Positions 52,077 to 62,278 are shown, numbered from the stretch's first letter. The stretch: DNA of 64,000 nucleotides from Litchfieldia alkalitelluris (GCF_002153425.1 NZ_KZ119600.1:2841920-2905919); one strand, 5' to 3'. Numbers and translations: made by a program. Notes: generated from the sequence alone by a model not told the origin.

Positions 52077-52105
52077 ATTATGTCATTCTTGTCGTAGTTT
52101 GTCAA
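52077..52105 (-). promoter_or_regulatory. Sigma-A promoter of the pyr operon
   Basis: Minus-strand -35 TTGACA (52100-52105), 17-bp spacer, -10 CATAAT (52077-52082). The -35 overlaps the end of rluD. Only promoter needed for the whole operon. Confidence 0.85.
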
Positions 52106-53022
52106 CGATCAATTTTTCTAAGTTCTTCTATACACGCTTCCATATCATTAGGAATAGGCGTATGGAAAATGACCTCTTCATTAGTCCGCGGGTGTATAAA
52201 ACCAAGTGTTTCAGCATGAAGGGCCTGACCTTCAATCGGAAATTTATGGTGTTTTCTCTTTGGACCATATTTTGGATCGCCAACAATTGGGAAACCAATG
52301 TACTTCATATGGACACGAATTTGATGTGTTCTACCAGTTTCTAGTTCACAAGAAACAAATGTATGATTGTTAAATCGCTCAATTACTTGAAAGTGTGTAA
52401 CAGCTTCACGACTGTTTTGATCTGTTACTGCCATGCTTTGACGGTCCTCAGGGTTTCTACCAATCGGGGCATCCACTGTGCCTTTATCATGAGGAATCAC
52501 TCCCGCAACGATGGCATAGTACCTACGTTTAGTAGTCTTATTTTTCAATTGTTCAACTAAGGATTCATGTGCCATGTCATTTTTTGCAACCATAAGTAGA
52601 CCGGATGTATCCTTATCAATTCTATGAACAATACCTGGGCGTAATACACCATTTATTCCAGATAAATCTTTACAATGGGCCATTAATCCATTAACTAATG
52701 TACCTTTGTAATGTCCTGGAGCAGGATGAACAACCATTCCCCGTGGCTTATTCACAACAAGCACATCTGAATCTTCAAAGACAATATCTAGGTTTAATTC
52801 TTCTGGTTCCACATTTAAAGGTTCTAACTCGGGCTCTGTGATTTCTATTTCGTCTCCAATGGCGATTTTATAATTGTTCCTAACGTTTTCTCCATTTACC
52901 ATTACGTTGCCGTCCTTTATCCATTGTTGAATCAAAGAGCGAGACCATTGCGGGAACTGGTCTGTAATGTATTTATCAATCCTGATGCCTTTTTCTTCTG
53001 TTTTCAATGTGTATGTTTCCAT
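52102..53022 (-). CDS. RluA-family pseudouridine synthase (RluD/YlyB)
   Basis: 306 residues. N-terminal S4 domain (GIRIDKYITDQFPQWSRSLIQQWI), then the catalytic motif GIVHRIDKDTSGLLMVAKN with the catalytic Asp, and LETGRTHQIRVHM. It isomerises uridines in 23S rRNA or related RNA. AAGGAAG precedes the ATG. Two bases after lspA, the conserved lspA-rluD pair. Confidence 0.92.
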   Translation of the reverse strand: METYTLKTEEKGIRIDKYITDQFPQWSRSLIQQWIKDGNVMVNGENVRNNYKIAIGDEIEITEPELEPLNVEPEELNLDIVFEDSDVLVVNKPRGMVVHPAPGHYKGTLVNGLMAHCKDLSGINGVLRPGIVHRIDKDTSGLLMVAKNDMAHESLVEQLKNKTTKRRYYAIVAGVIPHDKGTVDAPIGRNPEDRQSMAVTDQNSREAVTHFQVIERFNNHTFVSCELETGRTHQIRVHMKYIGFPIVGDPKYGPKRKHHKFPIEGQALHAETLGFIHPRTNEEVIFHTPIPNDMEACIEELRKIDR

Positions 53023-53024
53023 TA

Positions 53025-53486
53025 TTATGACTTCCTTTGTTGTTTTTCTTCTAAGATTACATAAATGATTAGCATGATGACACCAGTGACTAGGGCCATA
53101 TCTGCTACGTTAAAAATAGGATAGTTATACGTAAAAATATATACATCTAAAAAGTCTACTACTTCACCATGAAATAACCTATCAATAAAGTTCCCAATTG
53201 CCCCACCAAGGACTAGTCCGAGGGACGTACCAAACCAACGGTTCCCTTTTACCTGTGTTTGTACATAGTATATGATAACAGCCGTAACAATAAATGTTGC
53301 AATGAAAAATAACCACATCTGTCCTTGTAAAATCCCAAAGGCTGCTCCTGAATTCCTATGTGATGTTAAATGAAAAACACCTTCGATAATAGGAATACTT
53401 TCCCTCAATTCCATATTTTCTACAACTAACCACTTTGTTAGTTGATCTATTGCAATAACAATCACGGCTAAAATGTAATAAAACAC
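53025..53486 (-). CDS. lspA: Lipoprotein signal peptidase
   Basis: 153 residues, four membrane helices. Catalytic Asp pair: AIGNFIDRLFHGEVVDFLDV and YPIFNVADMAL. It removes signal peptides of prolipoproteins after lipidation. The start is GTG at 53486: GGGGGAG lies 5 bases upstream and the product begins MFYYILAVIVIAIDQLTKW, matching B. subtilis LspA; the ATG at 53504 would have no ribosome-binding site. Confidence 0.95.
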   Translation of the reverse strand: MFYYILAVIVIAIDQLTKWLVVENMELRESIPIIEGVFHLTSHRNSGAAFGILQGQMWLFFIATFIVTAVIIYYVQTQVKGNRWFGTSLGLVLGGAIGNFIDRLFHGEVVDFLDVYIFTYNYPIFNVADMALVTGVIMLIIYVILEEKQQRKS

Positions 53487-53628
53487 ACCGTCTCCCCCAT
53501 TCATTCTCTATGTAATATCAATTTTTGTTACTTTTATTTCCTTTATGCATTTTAGCATAGCCTATATATAAAAAAAAGGACATGTTATAAGAAAAGCGTA
53601 ACCGCCTATGATTACGAGCGTAGGGCAA

Positions 53629-53690
53629 TGGAGAAAAAAAGGCCGCCAGGGGTAGGGCATAATACCCCACCGCTCCGAGACGGCCATCTA
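53629..53690 (-). terminator. Terminator of ileS
   Basis: Minus strand: GGCCGTCTCGGAGCGGTGGG ... ACCCCTGGCGGCCTTTTTTT. Outer GGCCG/CGGCC and inner GGGGTA/TACCCC stems followed by seven T. Confidence 0.85.
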
Positions 53691-53703
53691 CATATTAGTA
53701 TTT

Positions 53704-56466
53704 TTATTGATAATGGTTTTCCACAATGTCAGTACAACTATCACATAACCCAGGATGTGCTTCACTTTTTCCGAGTGAAGGTGCCACAACCCAACAACGC
53801 TCACATTTTTCCCCTTCAGCAAAATCAATCTCTACTGTTAAGAAATCATAAGCTTTTGCTGTGTCAGGAGCCTGTGACCTTTCTCCGGCAACAGAAGCTT
53901 TTGATGCAATGAAAAGTTTATGAAGGTTAGAAATAGCTTCTAACATATTTTTATCCTCACCATCAGCGTAAATAGTAACATTTGCCTCTAATGATTTTTT
54001 TATTCCTTTTTCATTGCGTGCTTCTTCTAGTGCCTTTAAAACATCATCTCTTAATTTCATAAAACGATCCCATTTTTCAAGTAACGCTTCAGATTCCCTA
54101 AGATCCTTAACACCCGGCATATCTGTTAACTGAACACTCTCATCAGTAACACCAGGAATAAATGTCCAAACCTCATCAGCAGTATGAGATAGGATCGGCG
54201 ACATAAGCTTCGTTAATGCGACGAGTGTTTCATACATGACCGTTTGAATGCCACGACGTTCTGGATGATCAGCATGCTGAATATAAAGCGTATCCTTTGC
54301 AATATCCATATAGAATGAGCTTAGTTCAATAGTACAGTAATTGTGCACTTTATTATAGACAGAAGCAAATTGGTATTCCTCATAGCCTGCTTTTGCTTCT
54401 TTCACTAAGTTGTTCAATTTCACTAACATATACTGGTCTAACTCCGACATATCCTCAAATGCTACTGCATTTTTTGCTGGATCAAAGTCTGCTAAGTTTC
54501 CAAGCATAAATCTGAATGTGTTTCTAATCTTACGGTAAACTTCAGCCACTTGCTTTAAGATATTGTCAGAAACACGAACATCTGCTTGATAATCTACAGA
54601 TGCTACCCACAGGCGTAGGATGTCAGCTCCTAACTGCTTCATCACTTTATCTGGAATTACAACATTCCCGATGGATTTACTCATTTTTCTTCCTTCACCA
54701 TCGAGGGTGAAACCATGGCTTAAAACACCTTTATATGGCGCTTTTCCTGTAACTGCTACTGCAGTTGACAGTGAGGAGTTAAACCACCCTCTATATTGGT
54801 CAGAGCCTTCTAGATATAGGTCAGCTGGACGTTGAAGGTCATCTCGTTCTTCCAATACGGATTGATGGGAGGAACCTGAATCAAACCAAACATCCATAAT
54901 ATCCATCTCTTTTGTAAAAGTTCCGTTTGGACTATGTTCTGAAGTAAATCCTTCCGGAAGGAGGTCTTTCGTTTCCCACTCGAACCAAATATTTGAACCA
55001 TGTTGACGGAATAAATCAGACACATGATCGATTGTTTCATCATTAATGATTGGCTCCCCATCTTCCCCGTAAAAAATAGGGATCGGAACACCCCATGCAC
55101 GTTGTCGAGAAATACACCAATCACCACGATCACGTACCATGTTGAAGAGTCTAGTTTCTCCCCATTTTGGAACCCACTTTACTTCGTTAATTTCACGTAA
55201 CAAATCATCTCTGAAATCTTTAATTGAAGCAAACCACTGTGCTGTTGCACGGAAAATAACCGGTTTTTTTGTTCTCCAGTCATGTGGATAAGAGTGAGTC
55301 ATAAAGTTTAAGTGAAGCAGTGCCCCAGCTTCCTTTAGTTTTTCAGTAATCGGCTTATTTGCATTATCGTAAAATAATCCTTCAAACATTGGGGCTTCCT
55401 CAGTCATAACACCTTTGTCATCAACAGGACATAATACGTCTAAGTTATATTTTTGACCGATAATATAGTCATCTTCCCCGTGTCCTGGTGCAGTATGAAC
55501 ACAACCAGTTCCTGCTTCAAGAGTTACATGATCACCATTCATTACTAATGATTCACGATCATATAATGGGTGTTTCGCAACTGTGTATTCAAGTTCAGAC
55601 CCTTTCACAGTTTTTAAAACTTCAAAAGATGACCAATCCAATTCTTTTTCAAGCTGCTCAATAAGACCTTGGGCAACAATATATTTTTCATCATTTACTT
55701 TTACCACAGCGTAGTCTAATTCTGGGTGAACAGAAATCCCTAAGTTAGCAGGAATTGTCCATGGTGTTGTCGTCCAAATAACATATTTTTCATCACCATC
55801 GAGAACTCCTTTACCATCAACAACATCGAATGCAACATATATAGATGGTGATCGCTTGTCATGATATTCAATTTCTGCTTCAGCAAGGGCAGACTCAGAA
55901 GATGGAGACCAGTACACTGGCTTTTTCCCTTTATAAATATAGCCCTTCTTGGCCATGTCACCAAATACTCTAATCTGTTGCGCTTCGTACTCATGAGTTA
56001 AAGTAACATACGGATTGTCCCAGTCACCACGGACACCAAGTCGCTTAAATTGCTCTCTTTGGTTGTCGATCTGTTGAAGAGCATATTCCTCACATTTTTT
56101 ACGGAATTCAGCTACCGTCAATTTCTTACGGTCTACCTTCCCTTTTTTCGTTAGTGCAGTTTCGATTGGTAGACCATGCGTATCCCAACCAGGCACATAA
56201 GGAGCATTATAACCTGTCATTGACTTATAGCGAACGATAAAGTCTTTTAATATCTTGTTTAGTGCATGCCCCATATGGATATCTCCATTAGCATATGGAG
56301 GCCCGTCATGAAGAACAAACATTGGTCTTCCAGCAGTTCTTTCTTGCACTTTTTCGTAAATTTTCTTGTTTTCCCATTCTTCCTGCATTTTTGGTTCACG
56401 ATTTGGTAAGTTTCCTCTCATTGGAAACTCCGTTTTCGGCATTAGTAGCGTGTCTTTATAATCCAT
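53704..56466 (-). CDS. ileS: Isoleucyl-tRNA synthetase
   Basis: 920 residues. HIGH motif [11 protein letters not shown] near residue 60, KMSKS in [11 protein letters not shown] near 600, editing domain ([12 protein letters not shown]) and C-terminal zinc-binding [13 protein letters not shown]...HPGLCDSC. The zinc tail and length mark the bacterial type 1 IleRS. Controlled by a T-box leader upstream. AAAGGAGGAG precedes the ATG. Confidence 0.97.
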   Translation of the reverse strand: MDYKDTLLMPKTEFPMRGNLPNREPKMQEEWENKKIYEKVQERTAGRPMFVLHDGPPYANGDIHMGHALNKILKDFIVRYKSMTGYNAPYVPGWDTHGLPIETALTKKGKVDRKKLTVAEFRKKCEEYALQQIDNQREQFKRLGVRGDWDNPYVTLTHEYEAQQIRVFGDMAKKGYIYKGKKPVYWSPSSESALAEAEIEYHDKRSPSIYVAFDVVDGKGVLDGDEKYVIWTTTPWTIPANLGISVHPELDYAVVKVNDEKYIVAQGLIEQLEKELDWSSFEVLKTVKGSELEYTVAKHPLYDRESLVMNGDHVTLEAGTGCVHTAPGHGEDDYIIGQKYNLDVLCPVDDKGVMTEEAPMFEGLFYDNANKPITEKLKEAGALLHLNFMTHSYPHDWRTKKPVIFRATAQWFASIKDFRDDLLREINEVKWVPKWGETRLFNMVRDRGDWCISRQRAWGVPIPIFYGEDGEPIINDETIDHVSDLFRQHGSNIWFEWETKDLLPEGFTSEHSPNGTFTKEMDIMDVWFDSGSSHQSVLEERDDLQRPADLYLEGSDQYRGWFNSSLSTAVAVTGKAPYKGVLSHGFTLDGEGRKMSKSIGNVVIPDKVMKQLGADILRLWVASVDYQADVRVSDNILKQVAEVYRKIRNTFRFMLGNLADFDPAKNAVAFEDMSELDQYMLVKLNNLVKEAKAGYEEYQFASVYNKVHNYCTIELSSFYMDIAKDTLYIQHADHPERRGIQTVMYETLVALTKLMSPILSHTADEVWTFIPGVTDESVQLTDMPGVKDLRESEALLEKWDRFMKLRDDVLKALEEARNEKGIKKSLEANVTIYADGEDKNMLEAISNLHKLFIASKASVAGERSQAPDTAKAYDFLTVEIDFAEGEKCERCWVVAPSLGKSEAHPGLCDSCTDIVENHYQ

Positions 56467-56659
56467 CGACCGCTCCTCCTTTAATATTTAATTTTGGTAT
56501 TTGTTTTGGTTAACAGTAACCTTACAATGTTTTGGTCAGACCATCTTGCAATTCAATTGCACCATGGACGATGAGAAAGTTTGATTTCTATATTTTGTTA
56601 GAACAAACGGAGGTCTACTAGGTAACTGTCTCTTCCTCTTCTAGCAAATGCTATGAAGC

Positions 56660-56925
56660 AAAAGAAAATAAAAAAACCCTCTCATCCGAAAGGGACGAGA
56701 AGGATTACCCGCGGTACCACCCTAATAAGTAAAAGAATTCTTCACCTTTACTCACTTAAGTATTCCGTAACGTGGAATAATACGGCACATCCTAGTAATA
56801 ATTGTTCAGTGTGCAACTCCAGGGTGATTTTCCATGAGTACTCTGCATCAGGCTCTCACCATCCCTGATTCGCTTTAGCTTCCATACAAATGTACTTTCC
56901 CTATCCTTGTTGTTATAATATTTAA
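56660..56925 (-). promoter_or_regulatory. ileS: T-box riboswitch of ileS
   Basis: Minus strand: the T-box AGGGTGGTACCGCGGGT is at 56707-56723, followed by terminator CTTCTCGTCCC-TTTC-GGATGAGAGGGTTTTTTT at about 56669-56705. In Stem I a candidate specifier is ATC (56826-56828, in GGAAAATCACCC), an isoleucine codon. Uncharged tRNA-Ile would stabilise the antiterminator and allow ileS expression. Confidence 0.92.
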
Positions 56926-56929
56926 AACC

Positions 56930-56960
56930 ATTATAGCCATTAATAAATATGATTAGACAA
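56930..56960 (-). promoter_or_regulatory. Candidate promoter of the ileS leader
   Basis: Minus-strand TATAAT at 56930-56935 with TTGTCT 19 bp upstream (about 56955-56960). The spacing is long, so this is a tentative call; the TATAAT placement before the T-box is right. Confidence 0.4.
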
Positions 56961-57020
56961 GATAATGTCAGAAAATCTTATTAAAGTATATGATAATTAC
57001 AAATAAAGCGTCAAGCTAAT

Positions 57021-57533
57021 TTATGCATTTTCGTATTCATTATCAGAATAATGTCTGTCTGAGTCTTCCTCTGGCTTACTGATATCGTCCCATTCCTCTG
57101 TATTAAGAAGTTCTAATTGAGCCTCTATCAACATTTTAAAACGTGTACGGTAAACAGATGCCTGTTTTTTCAGTTCTTCTACTTCCATGGCTACTTTTCT
57201 TGATTTTGCCAAAGCTTCGTTTATAATTCTGTCTGCGTTCTTCTCAGATTCTTTAATGATTAGTTTTGCTTCTTTTTCTGCGTTACGTTTCACATCTTCA
57301 GCAGTTTCCTGTGCGATTAAAATGGATTTATTTAAAGTAGTTTCAATGTTTGAGAAATGACCAAGTTTTTCTTCTAATTCATTTACTCGATCAAATAGTT
57401 CTTTTTTCTCTCGAATTACCATTTCATAATCTTTAATTACTTGATCTAAAAACTCGTTTACTTCATCTTCATCATATCCACGGAAGCCTCTTGTAAATTC
57501 TTTATTATGAATATCTAACGGCGTTAACGGCAT
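57021..57533 (-). CDS. divIVA: Cell-division protein DivIVA
   Basis: 170 residues. Membrane-binding N-terminal domain MPLTPLDIHNKEFTRGFRGYDEDEVNEFLD with the Phe/Arg insertion tip, then a long coiled coil (about 35-150). It binds negatively curved membrane at septa and poles, recruits MinJ and, in sporulation, anchors the origin region via RacA. The ATG at 57533 has GGAGG 8 bases upstream. Fourth of the sepF-ylmG-ylmH-divIVA series. Confidence 0.95.
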   Translation of the reverse strand: MPLTPLDIHNKEFTRGFRGYDEDEVNEFLDQVIKDYEMVIREKKELFDRVNELEEKLGHFSNIETTLNKSILIAQETAEDVKRNAEKEAKLIIKESEKNADRIINEALAKSRKVAMEVEELKKQASVYRTRFKMLIEAQLELLNTEEWDDISKPEEDSDRHYSDNEYENA

Positions 57534-57621
57534 TAGAACCACCTCCACATTATTGTAAATTCATTAATTAGGTAAGTATATTTTCGACATAAGATTGGTA
57601 TATACCTTCTTATGTGACATT

Positions 57622-58395
57622 TTATTTTGGAGCGCGTATTTGAATCCGCCATTTATCTTTTCGAGTCTTACCTTCAATAGCATCGATTTCACATCTTCCT
57701 TTTCCACGTACAGATACAACATCCTTTTCCTGTAGTGAAAAACTGGGATCAACCACAACCTTCCAGTTCACTTTTACCAAGTTTGATTCAATGAAAGGCT
57801 TTACCTTAGATCTGGATAGCTTGTATACCTCAGATATAATTGTGTCTAGTCGAAGTGAAGAAACAGTGACATCTTGATAAGTATATTCGTCACTTGGACG
57901 TATGATTTCTTCTATTTTTATTGGTTCAAGAGATATTTTAGCTTTACCAACAGAAGTTAAATTCCATTCTGTAAAATCGGCTATCTCATTTGCAACTATA
58001 ATTTGAAAACGTTCACCATCGGTTATAATATCACCGAACTTTTCACGCTTTAGCCCGATATTCATGAGTGCACCTAATATATGTCTATGTTCAATAGTGA
58101 CAAATTTAGTTGGATAGTTGAGCTCAAAAGGTACGATCTCAAAATCAGAATTTTCTGGTTCATAATAGGAAGGATATAATAAACATCGCTTTCGTTCCGA
58201 GAGGTCATGCCCGCCCCAAAAGGAAACTTTCATTTCATCATGTTGTCCAATAATGGATCGGACGATTTCCTGCTGTCTAGGATCTAAAAAATCCGTAAGC
58301 TTTGGACGATATTGATCAAGGACTATCGTTTTCCACTCTAGCACTTGATCAACGAAGGGATGCTCTTCCTTTCTAAAGTGCATATATAAACTCAT
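57622..58395 (-). CDS. ylmH: S4-domain RNA-binding protein YlmH
   Basis: 257 residues. An N-terminal and a middle domain of about 175 residues precede a C-terminal S4 domain (SSLRLDTIISEVYKLSRSKVKPFIESNLVKVN). Recent B. subtilis work links YlmH to ribosome-associated quality control by binding 50S-peptidyl-tRNA. rqcH is also in this window. Start ATG 9 bases after GGAG. Confidence 0.9.
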   Translation of the reverse strand: MSLYMHFRKEEHPFVDQVLEWKTIVLDQYRPKLTDFLDPRQQEIVRSIIGQHDEMKVSFWGGHDLSERKRCLLYPSYYEPENSDFEIVPFELNYPTKFVTIEHRHILGALMNIGLKREKFGDIITDGERFQIIVANEIADFTEWNLTSVGKAKISLEPIKIEEIIRPSDEYTYQDVTVSSLRLDTIISEVYKLSRSKVKPFIESNLVKVNWKVVVDPSFSLQEKDVVSVRGKGRCEIDAIEGKTRKDKWRIQIRAPK

Positions 58396-58412
58396 TCAAG
58401 TACACTCCGATT

Positions 58413-58679
58413 TTATTGTAGTAAACTGAAAATGAAGTTTACCCCATTTGTTGAGAATCTTAATACTAAAATAGCTACAATAGGCGAAATATCTAACATC
58501 CCAATGGGAGGTATTATCTGCCTAAATGGCGCTAAATACGGTTCAACTAACTTCGCAACAATCTGTCCAAAAGAGGATTCCCTTGCATTGGGGAACCAGG
58601 ACATAAATATGTAAACGAGGCAAAGTAGTGAATATAAAATAATGATTTGATTGATAGCATAATTTAAAGTGCTAAGCAT
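58413..58679 (-). CDS. ylmG: YggT family membrane protein YlmG
   Basis: 88 residues with two hydrophobic helices (about 5-25 and 62-85) and the YggT signature [30 protein letters not shown]. Its chloroplast and bacterial relatives affect division and nucleoid distribution; precise role unclear. Between sepF and ylmH. Confidence 0.88.
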   Translation of the reverse strand: MLSTLNYAINQIIILYSLLCLVYIFMSWFPNARESSFGQIVAKLVEPYLAPFRQIIPPIGMLDISPIVAILVLRFSTNGVNFIFSLLQ

Positions 58680-58706
58680 TACATTTCATTCCTTCCATTT
58701 TTTCGT

Positions 58707-59117
58707 CTAGTCATGAAGCATTTCTGAAATGGAACCAGTCACATCCACGTTATCAGGGGTACATAAAAAGATATTGCTACCTAGCTTTTGTATGTTACCC
58801 CCGACAGCATACACTGTACCACTTATAAAATCAACAATCCTCTTGGCTTGATCGTGGGGGAGGCGCTGTAAATTAATAACGACAGATTTACGATTCTTTA
58901 GGTGATCGGCTATTTCCTGCACTTCATCATAACTGTGAGGTTCAATCAACATCACCTTAGCTTGTGTTTGAATGCTTGTAAGACTTACAACATTATTTTT
59001 ATCCCGCTCACCTTTATAATCGTGGGATTGATCAACTCCTCGGTGATCTTCCATTTCAACTTCTGTATATTCATCTTCTAATTCAAAAAAACGTTTGAAT
59101 TTGCCCTTTAGTCCCAT
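58707..59117 (-). CDS. sepF: Cell-division protein SepF
   Basis: 136 residues. N-terminal amphipathic membrane anchor ([17 protein letters not shown]), an acidic linker, and the SepF/Cell-division domain from [27 protein letters not shown] to the end with [11 protein letters not shown]. It tethers FtsZ to the membrane. ATG at 59117 has GGGGTGAT upstream. Followed by ylmG. Confidence 0.94.
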   Translation of the reverse strand: MGLKGKFKRFFELEDEYTEVEMEDHRGVDQSHDYKGERDKNNVVSLTSIQTQAKVMLIEPHSYDEVQEIADHLKNRKSVVINLQRLPHDQAKRIVDFISGTVYAVGGNIQKLGSNIFLCTPDNVDVTGSISEMLHD

Positions 59118-59151
59118 TAATATCACCCCACTAGGTTATTCATACATATAA

Positions 59152-59832
59152 TTAGTTTTTTCCCACTAAAGCGGATCCAACACGAATGTATGTGGCTCCT
59201 TCTTCAACAGCTACCACGTAATCATTCGACATTCCCATGGATAATTCATGGCATGGAGCATGTGTCCACTCTTTACTAACAATATCATCTCTTAATTCTC
59301 TTAATCTCCTGAAGTATGGACGAACTGTTTCAGGGTCCTCTACAAATGGTGCCATCGTCATAAGCCCTACTACTTCAATAGACGGATAACTACCTAGTTT
59401 CTCTATAAATTCAATCGTTTCTTCAGGAGACAAACCAGATTTACTTCCTTCCCCTGAAACATTTACCTGGACAAAGCACTTAATTCTCTTATCTTCAGGG
59501 GCCCTTTTATTTATTTCCTTTGCTAGAGATAATCGGTCAAGGGAGTGTATGTACTGGAATTTATCAATCATTTGTTTTACTTTTTTGGACTGTAAATTAC
59601 CAATGAAGTGCCAAGTGCCTCGACTACCAAGGGCTTCCCACTTATCTACCCCTTCCTCTACACGATTTTCCCCAATATGTTCTATTCCTGCATCCAACAC
59701 TTGTTCTGTCGTACTAGTGTCTACATATTTTGTAACGGCAACTACATGAACGTGTTCTGCTGCTGCATCACAACGTTTTTGTGCAGCAACAATAGTTGCT
59801 CTAATATCATTCATTCGATGCATAATTGACAC
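59152..59832 (-). CDS. ylmE: YggS family PLP homeostasis protein (YlmE)
   Basis: 226 residues, single PLP-binding TIM barrel. The PLP Lys is in VVAVTKYVD near residue 32; HFIGNLQSKK and ELSMGMSNDYVVAVEEGATYIRVGSALVG follow. It buffers pyridoxal phosphate. GTG start at 59832, 8 bases after AAGGAG; a TTG six codons upstream lies before that site. It follows a 291-bp gap from ylmC (with promoter and terminator), where B. subtilis has ylmD. Confidence 0.92.
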   Translation of the reverse strand: MSIMHRMNDIRATIVAAQKRCDAAAEHVHVVAVTKYVDTSTTEQVLDAGIEHIGENRVEEGVDKWEALGSRGTWHFIGNLQSKKVKQMIDKFQYIHSLDRLSLAKEINKRAPEDKRIKCFVQVNVSGEGSKSGLSPEETIEFIEKLGSYPSIEVVGLMTMAPFVEDPETVRPYFRRLRELRDDIVSKEWTHAPCHELSMGMSNDYVVAVEEGATYIRVGSALVGKN

Positions 59833-59889
59833 TGCAAGTTCTCCTTCCAATCTTTACGATATTTCAACAAACTTTTTACCTATATCATT

Positions 59890-59918
59890 ATCATAATGAA
59901 TCTTTCACCATCAATCAA
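59890..59918 (-). promoter_or_regulatory. Predicted sigma-A promoter of the ylmE-sepF-ylmG-ylmH operon
   Basis: Minus-strand -35 TTGATT (59913-59918), 17-bp spacer, -10 TATGAT (59890-59895), about 60 bp before the ylmE GTG. Confidence 0.65.
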
Positions 59919-60083
59919 TGATTATCCATAATACGACACATTTTTTTATTTTAGATCTACCGTGAATATAGTTATCATATGTTGGTGTTCGCTACAGTCC
60001 ATTCCCTTTCACGCAAGGTACAAGTGCGACATCTGCTCATTCTTCGCAGTGTCTTCTTTGCCGTGGGGGGCTGGTTGAGGTAA

Positions 60084-60118
60084 TAAACAAACCTCAGCCG
60101 CCATGGGTGAGGTTGTTT
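60084..60118 (-). terminator. Terminator of ylmC
   Basis: Minus strand: AAACAACCTCA-loop-TGAGGTTTGTTT, directly behind the ylmC stop. It separates ylmC from the ylmE transcript. Between it and the ylmE promoter nothing coding is seen. Confidence 0.75.
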
Positions 60119-60123
60119 AACTA

Positions 60124-60387
60124 TTAATCATCATCGTCACTCGGTTGTCCTGGTCCTTGATATCTTACGAGTACTACATCTGACCCTATTTTTACAATAT
60201 TTTTCCAAGGAATGATCACTTCTTCCTCTGTCCGATTGAATAAGCTTTTCATCCTGCCGCCACCTAGAACGATTGCCTCAACTTTTCCCGTCTCTAAATT
60301 AATATCTAAATCTGATATATGACCTAGTAGCCTACCGTCTGACAAGCTTACAATATCCTTTGATTGGATATCCGATATTTTTAGCAT
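60124..60387 (-). CDS. ylmC: PRC-barrel sporulation protein, YlmC/YmxH family
   Basis: 87 residues forming one PRC-barrel domain: MLKISDIQSKDIVSLSDGRLLGHISDLDIN and TEEEVIIPWKNIVKIGSDVVLV, then an acidic tail. YlmC/YmxH proteins are classed as sporulation-associated, function unknown. The ATG at 60387 has GGGGG 8 bases upstream; two earlier Met codons are badly spaced. Transcribed alone, with a candidate sigma-E promoter in front. Confidence 0.87.
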   Translation of the reverse strand: MLKISDIQSKDIVSLSDGRLLGHISDLDINLETGKVEAIVLGGGRMKSLFNRTEEEVIIPWKNIVKIGSDVVLVRYQGPGQPSDDDD

Positions 60388-60414
60388 TCCCATTTCCCCC
60401 TTCCCATTCAATAC

Positions 60415-60443
60415 AGTCTATGCACAACTTGTTTCTCTTATTT
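60415..60443 (-). promoter_or_regulatory. Candidate sigma-E promoter of ylmC
   Basis: Minus strand: -10 CATAGACT (60415-60422) fits CATAnAnT, with 14-bp spacing to AAATAAG (60437-60443), which contains the ATA of the -35 consensus. The location, just before a sporulation gene of a class linked to the mother cell, supports it; the -35 match is weak. Confidence 0.4.
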
Positions 60444-60585
60444 CCTTCTATTTTCGAAATCTTCCTATAAGTAGGGTTGTTGGCTTGAAATCTTGTCTTC
60501 TCACTATCCACGGACAGGGTGCCTCCTCCAAATTTCCTCGACGCTATATATTCCGAAGCATATGCTAAAGAACAAGAGTAAGAAA

Positions 60586-62157
60586 CTCGCGTGAGATAGG
60601 AGCTCGATCGAACGCGAAATTGAACAAAATCATGAATCTCGCGTGAGATTGACCGTTAATCGAACGCGAAATTGAACAAAATCATGAAACTCGCGTGAGA
60701 TCGACTGCTTATCGAACGCGAAATTGAGCAAAAGTAAGAATCTCGCGTGAGATTAACTGCTTATCGAACGCGAAATTGAACAAAATCATGAATCTCGCGT
60801 GAGATTAACTGCTCATCGAACGCGAAATTGAGCAAAAGTAAGAATCTCGCGTGAGATTAACTGCTTATCGAACGCGAAATTGAACAAAATCATGAATCTC
60901 GCGTGAGATTAACTGCTCATCGAACGCGAAATTGAGCAAAAGTAAGAATCTCGCGTGAGATTAACTGCTTATCGAACGCGAAATTGAACAAAATCATGAA
61001 TCTCGCGTGAGATTAACTGCTCATCGAACGCGAAATTGAGCAAAAGTAAGAATCTCGCGTGAGATTAACTGCTTATCGAACGCGAAATTGAACAAAATCA
61101 TGAATCTCGCGTGAGATTAACTGCTCATCGAACGCGAAATTGAGCAAAAGTAAGAATCTCGCGTGAGATTAACTGCTTATCGAACGCGAAATTGAACAAA
61201 ATCATGAATCTCGCGTGAGATTAACTGCTCATCGAACGCGAAATTGAGCAAAAGTAAGAATCTCGCGTGAGATTAACTGCTTATCGAACGCGAAATTGAA
61301 CAAAATCATGAATCTCGCGTGAGATTAACTGCTCATCGAACGCGAAATTGAGCAAAAGTAAGAATCTCGCGTGAGATTAACTGCTTATCGAACGCGAAAT
61401 TGAACAAAATCATGAATCTCGCGTGAGATTAACTGCTCATCGAACGCGAAATTGAGCAAAAGTAAGAATCTCGCGTGAGATTAACTGCTTATCGAACGCG
61501 AAATTGAACAAAATCATGAATCTCGCGTGAGATTAACTGCTCATCGAACGCGAAATTGAGCAAAAGTAAGAATCTCGCGTGAGATTAACTGCTTATCGAA
61601 CGCGAAATTGAACAAAATCATGAATCTCGCGTGAGATTAACTGCTCATCGAACGCGAAATTGAGCAAAAGTAAGAATCTCGCGTGAGATTAACTGCTTAT
61701 CGAACGCGAAATTGAACAAAATCATGAATCTCGCGTGAGATTAACTGCTCATCGAACGCGAAATTGAGCAAAAGTAAGAATCTCGCGTGAGATTAACTGC
61801 TTATCGAACGCGAAATTGAACAAAATCATGAATCTCGCGTGAGATTAACTGCTTATCGAACGCGAAATTGAACAAAATCATGAAACTCGCGTGAGATCGA
61901 CTGCTTATCGAACGCGAAATTGAGCAAAATCAAGAAACTCGCGTGAGATTAACTGCTTATCGAACGCGAAATTGAACAAAATCATGAAACTCGCGTGAGA
62001 TTAACTGCTTATCGAACGCGAAAATGAACAAAATCATGAATCTCGCGTGAGATTAACTGCTTATCGAACGCGAAATTGAGCAAAAGTAAGAATCTCGCGT
62101 GAAATTGACTGCTTATCGAACGCAAAAATGAACAAGAGTATGAATCTCGCGTAAGAT
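60586..62157. repeat. 52-bp tandem array with 104-bp higher-order dimer, 31 registers
   Basis: CTCGCGT recurs at 60586 and every 52 bp exactly to 62146, 31 times with no insertion or deletion. Each unit has the hairpin AATCTC-GCGT-GAGATT and, 25 bp further, CGAACGCGAAATT. Two unit types alternate: type A (GCTTATCG, GAACAAAATCATG) and type B (GCTCATCG, GAGCAAAAGTAAG). From 60742 to 61781 there are ten 104-bp A-B dimers with no difference that I can see. The three units on the left and eight on the right are diverged. Spacers are not unique, so it is not a CRISPR. No coding frame. It fills the interval between sigG and ylmC. Confidence 0.97.
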
Positions 62158-62278
62158 ACCAAGCTAGTAAATATATTTAATCACTCCACTACTATGCTTC
62201 ACCACCATAACCCCCTACACATATATTAATCCACGAGTTACCCACAATTCGATTAATTTATAATTTACGGCTAAACAA

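Noticed and set aside
60586-62157. CRISPR array
   Set aside because: All units and spacers are near-identical, the period is exact and there are no cas genes; a tandem satellite-like array explains it.
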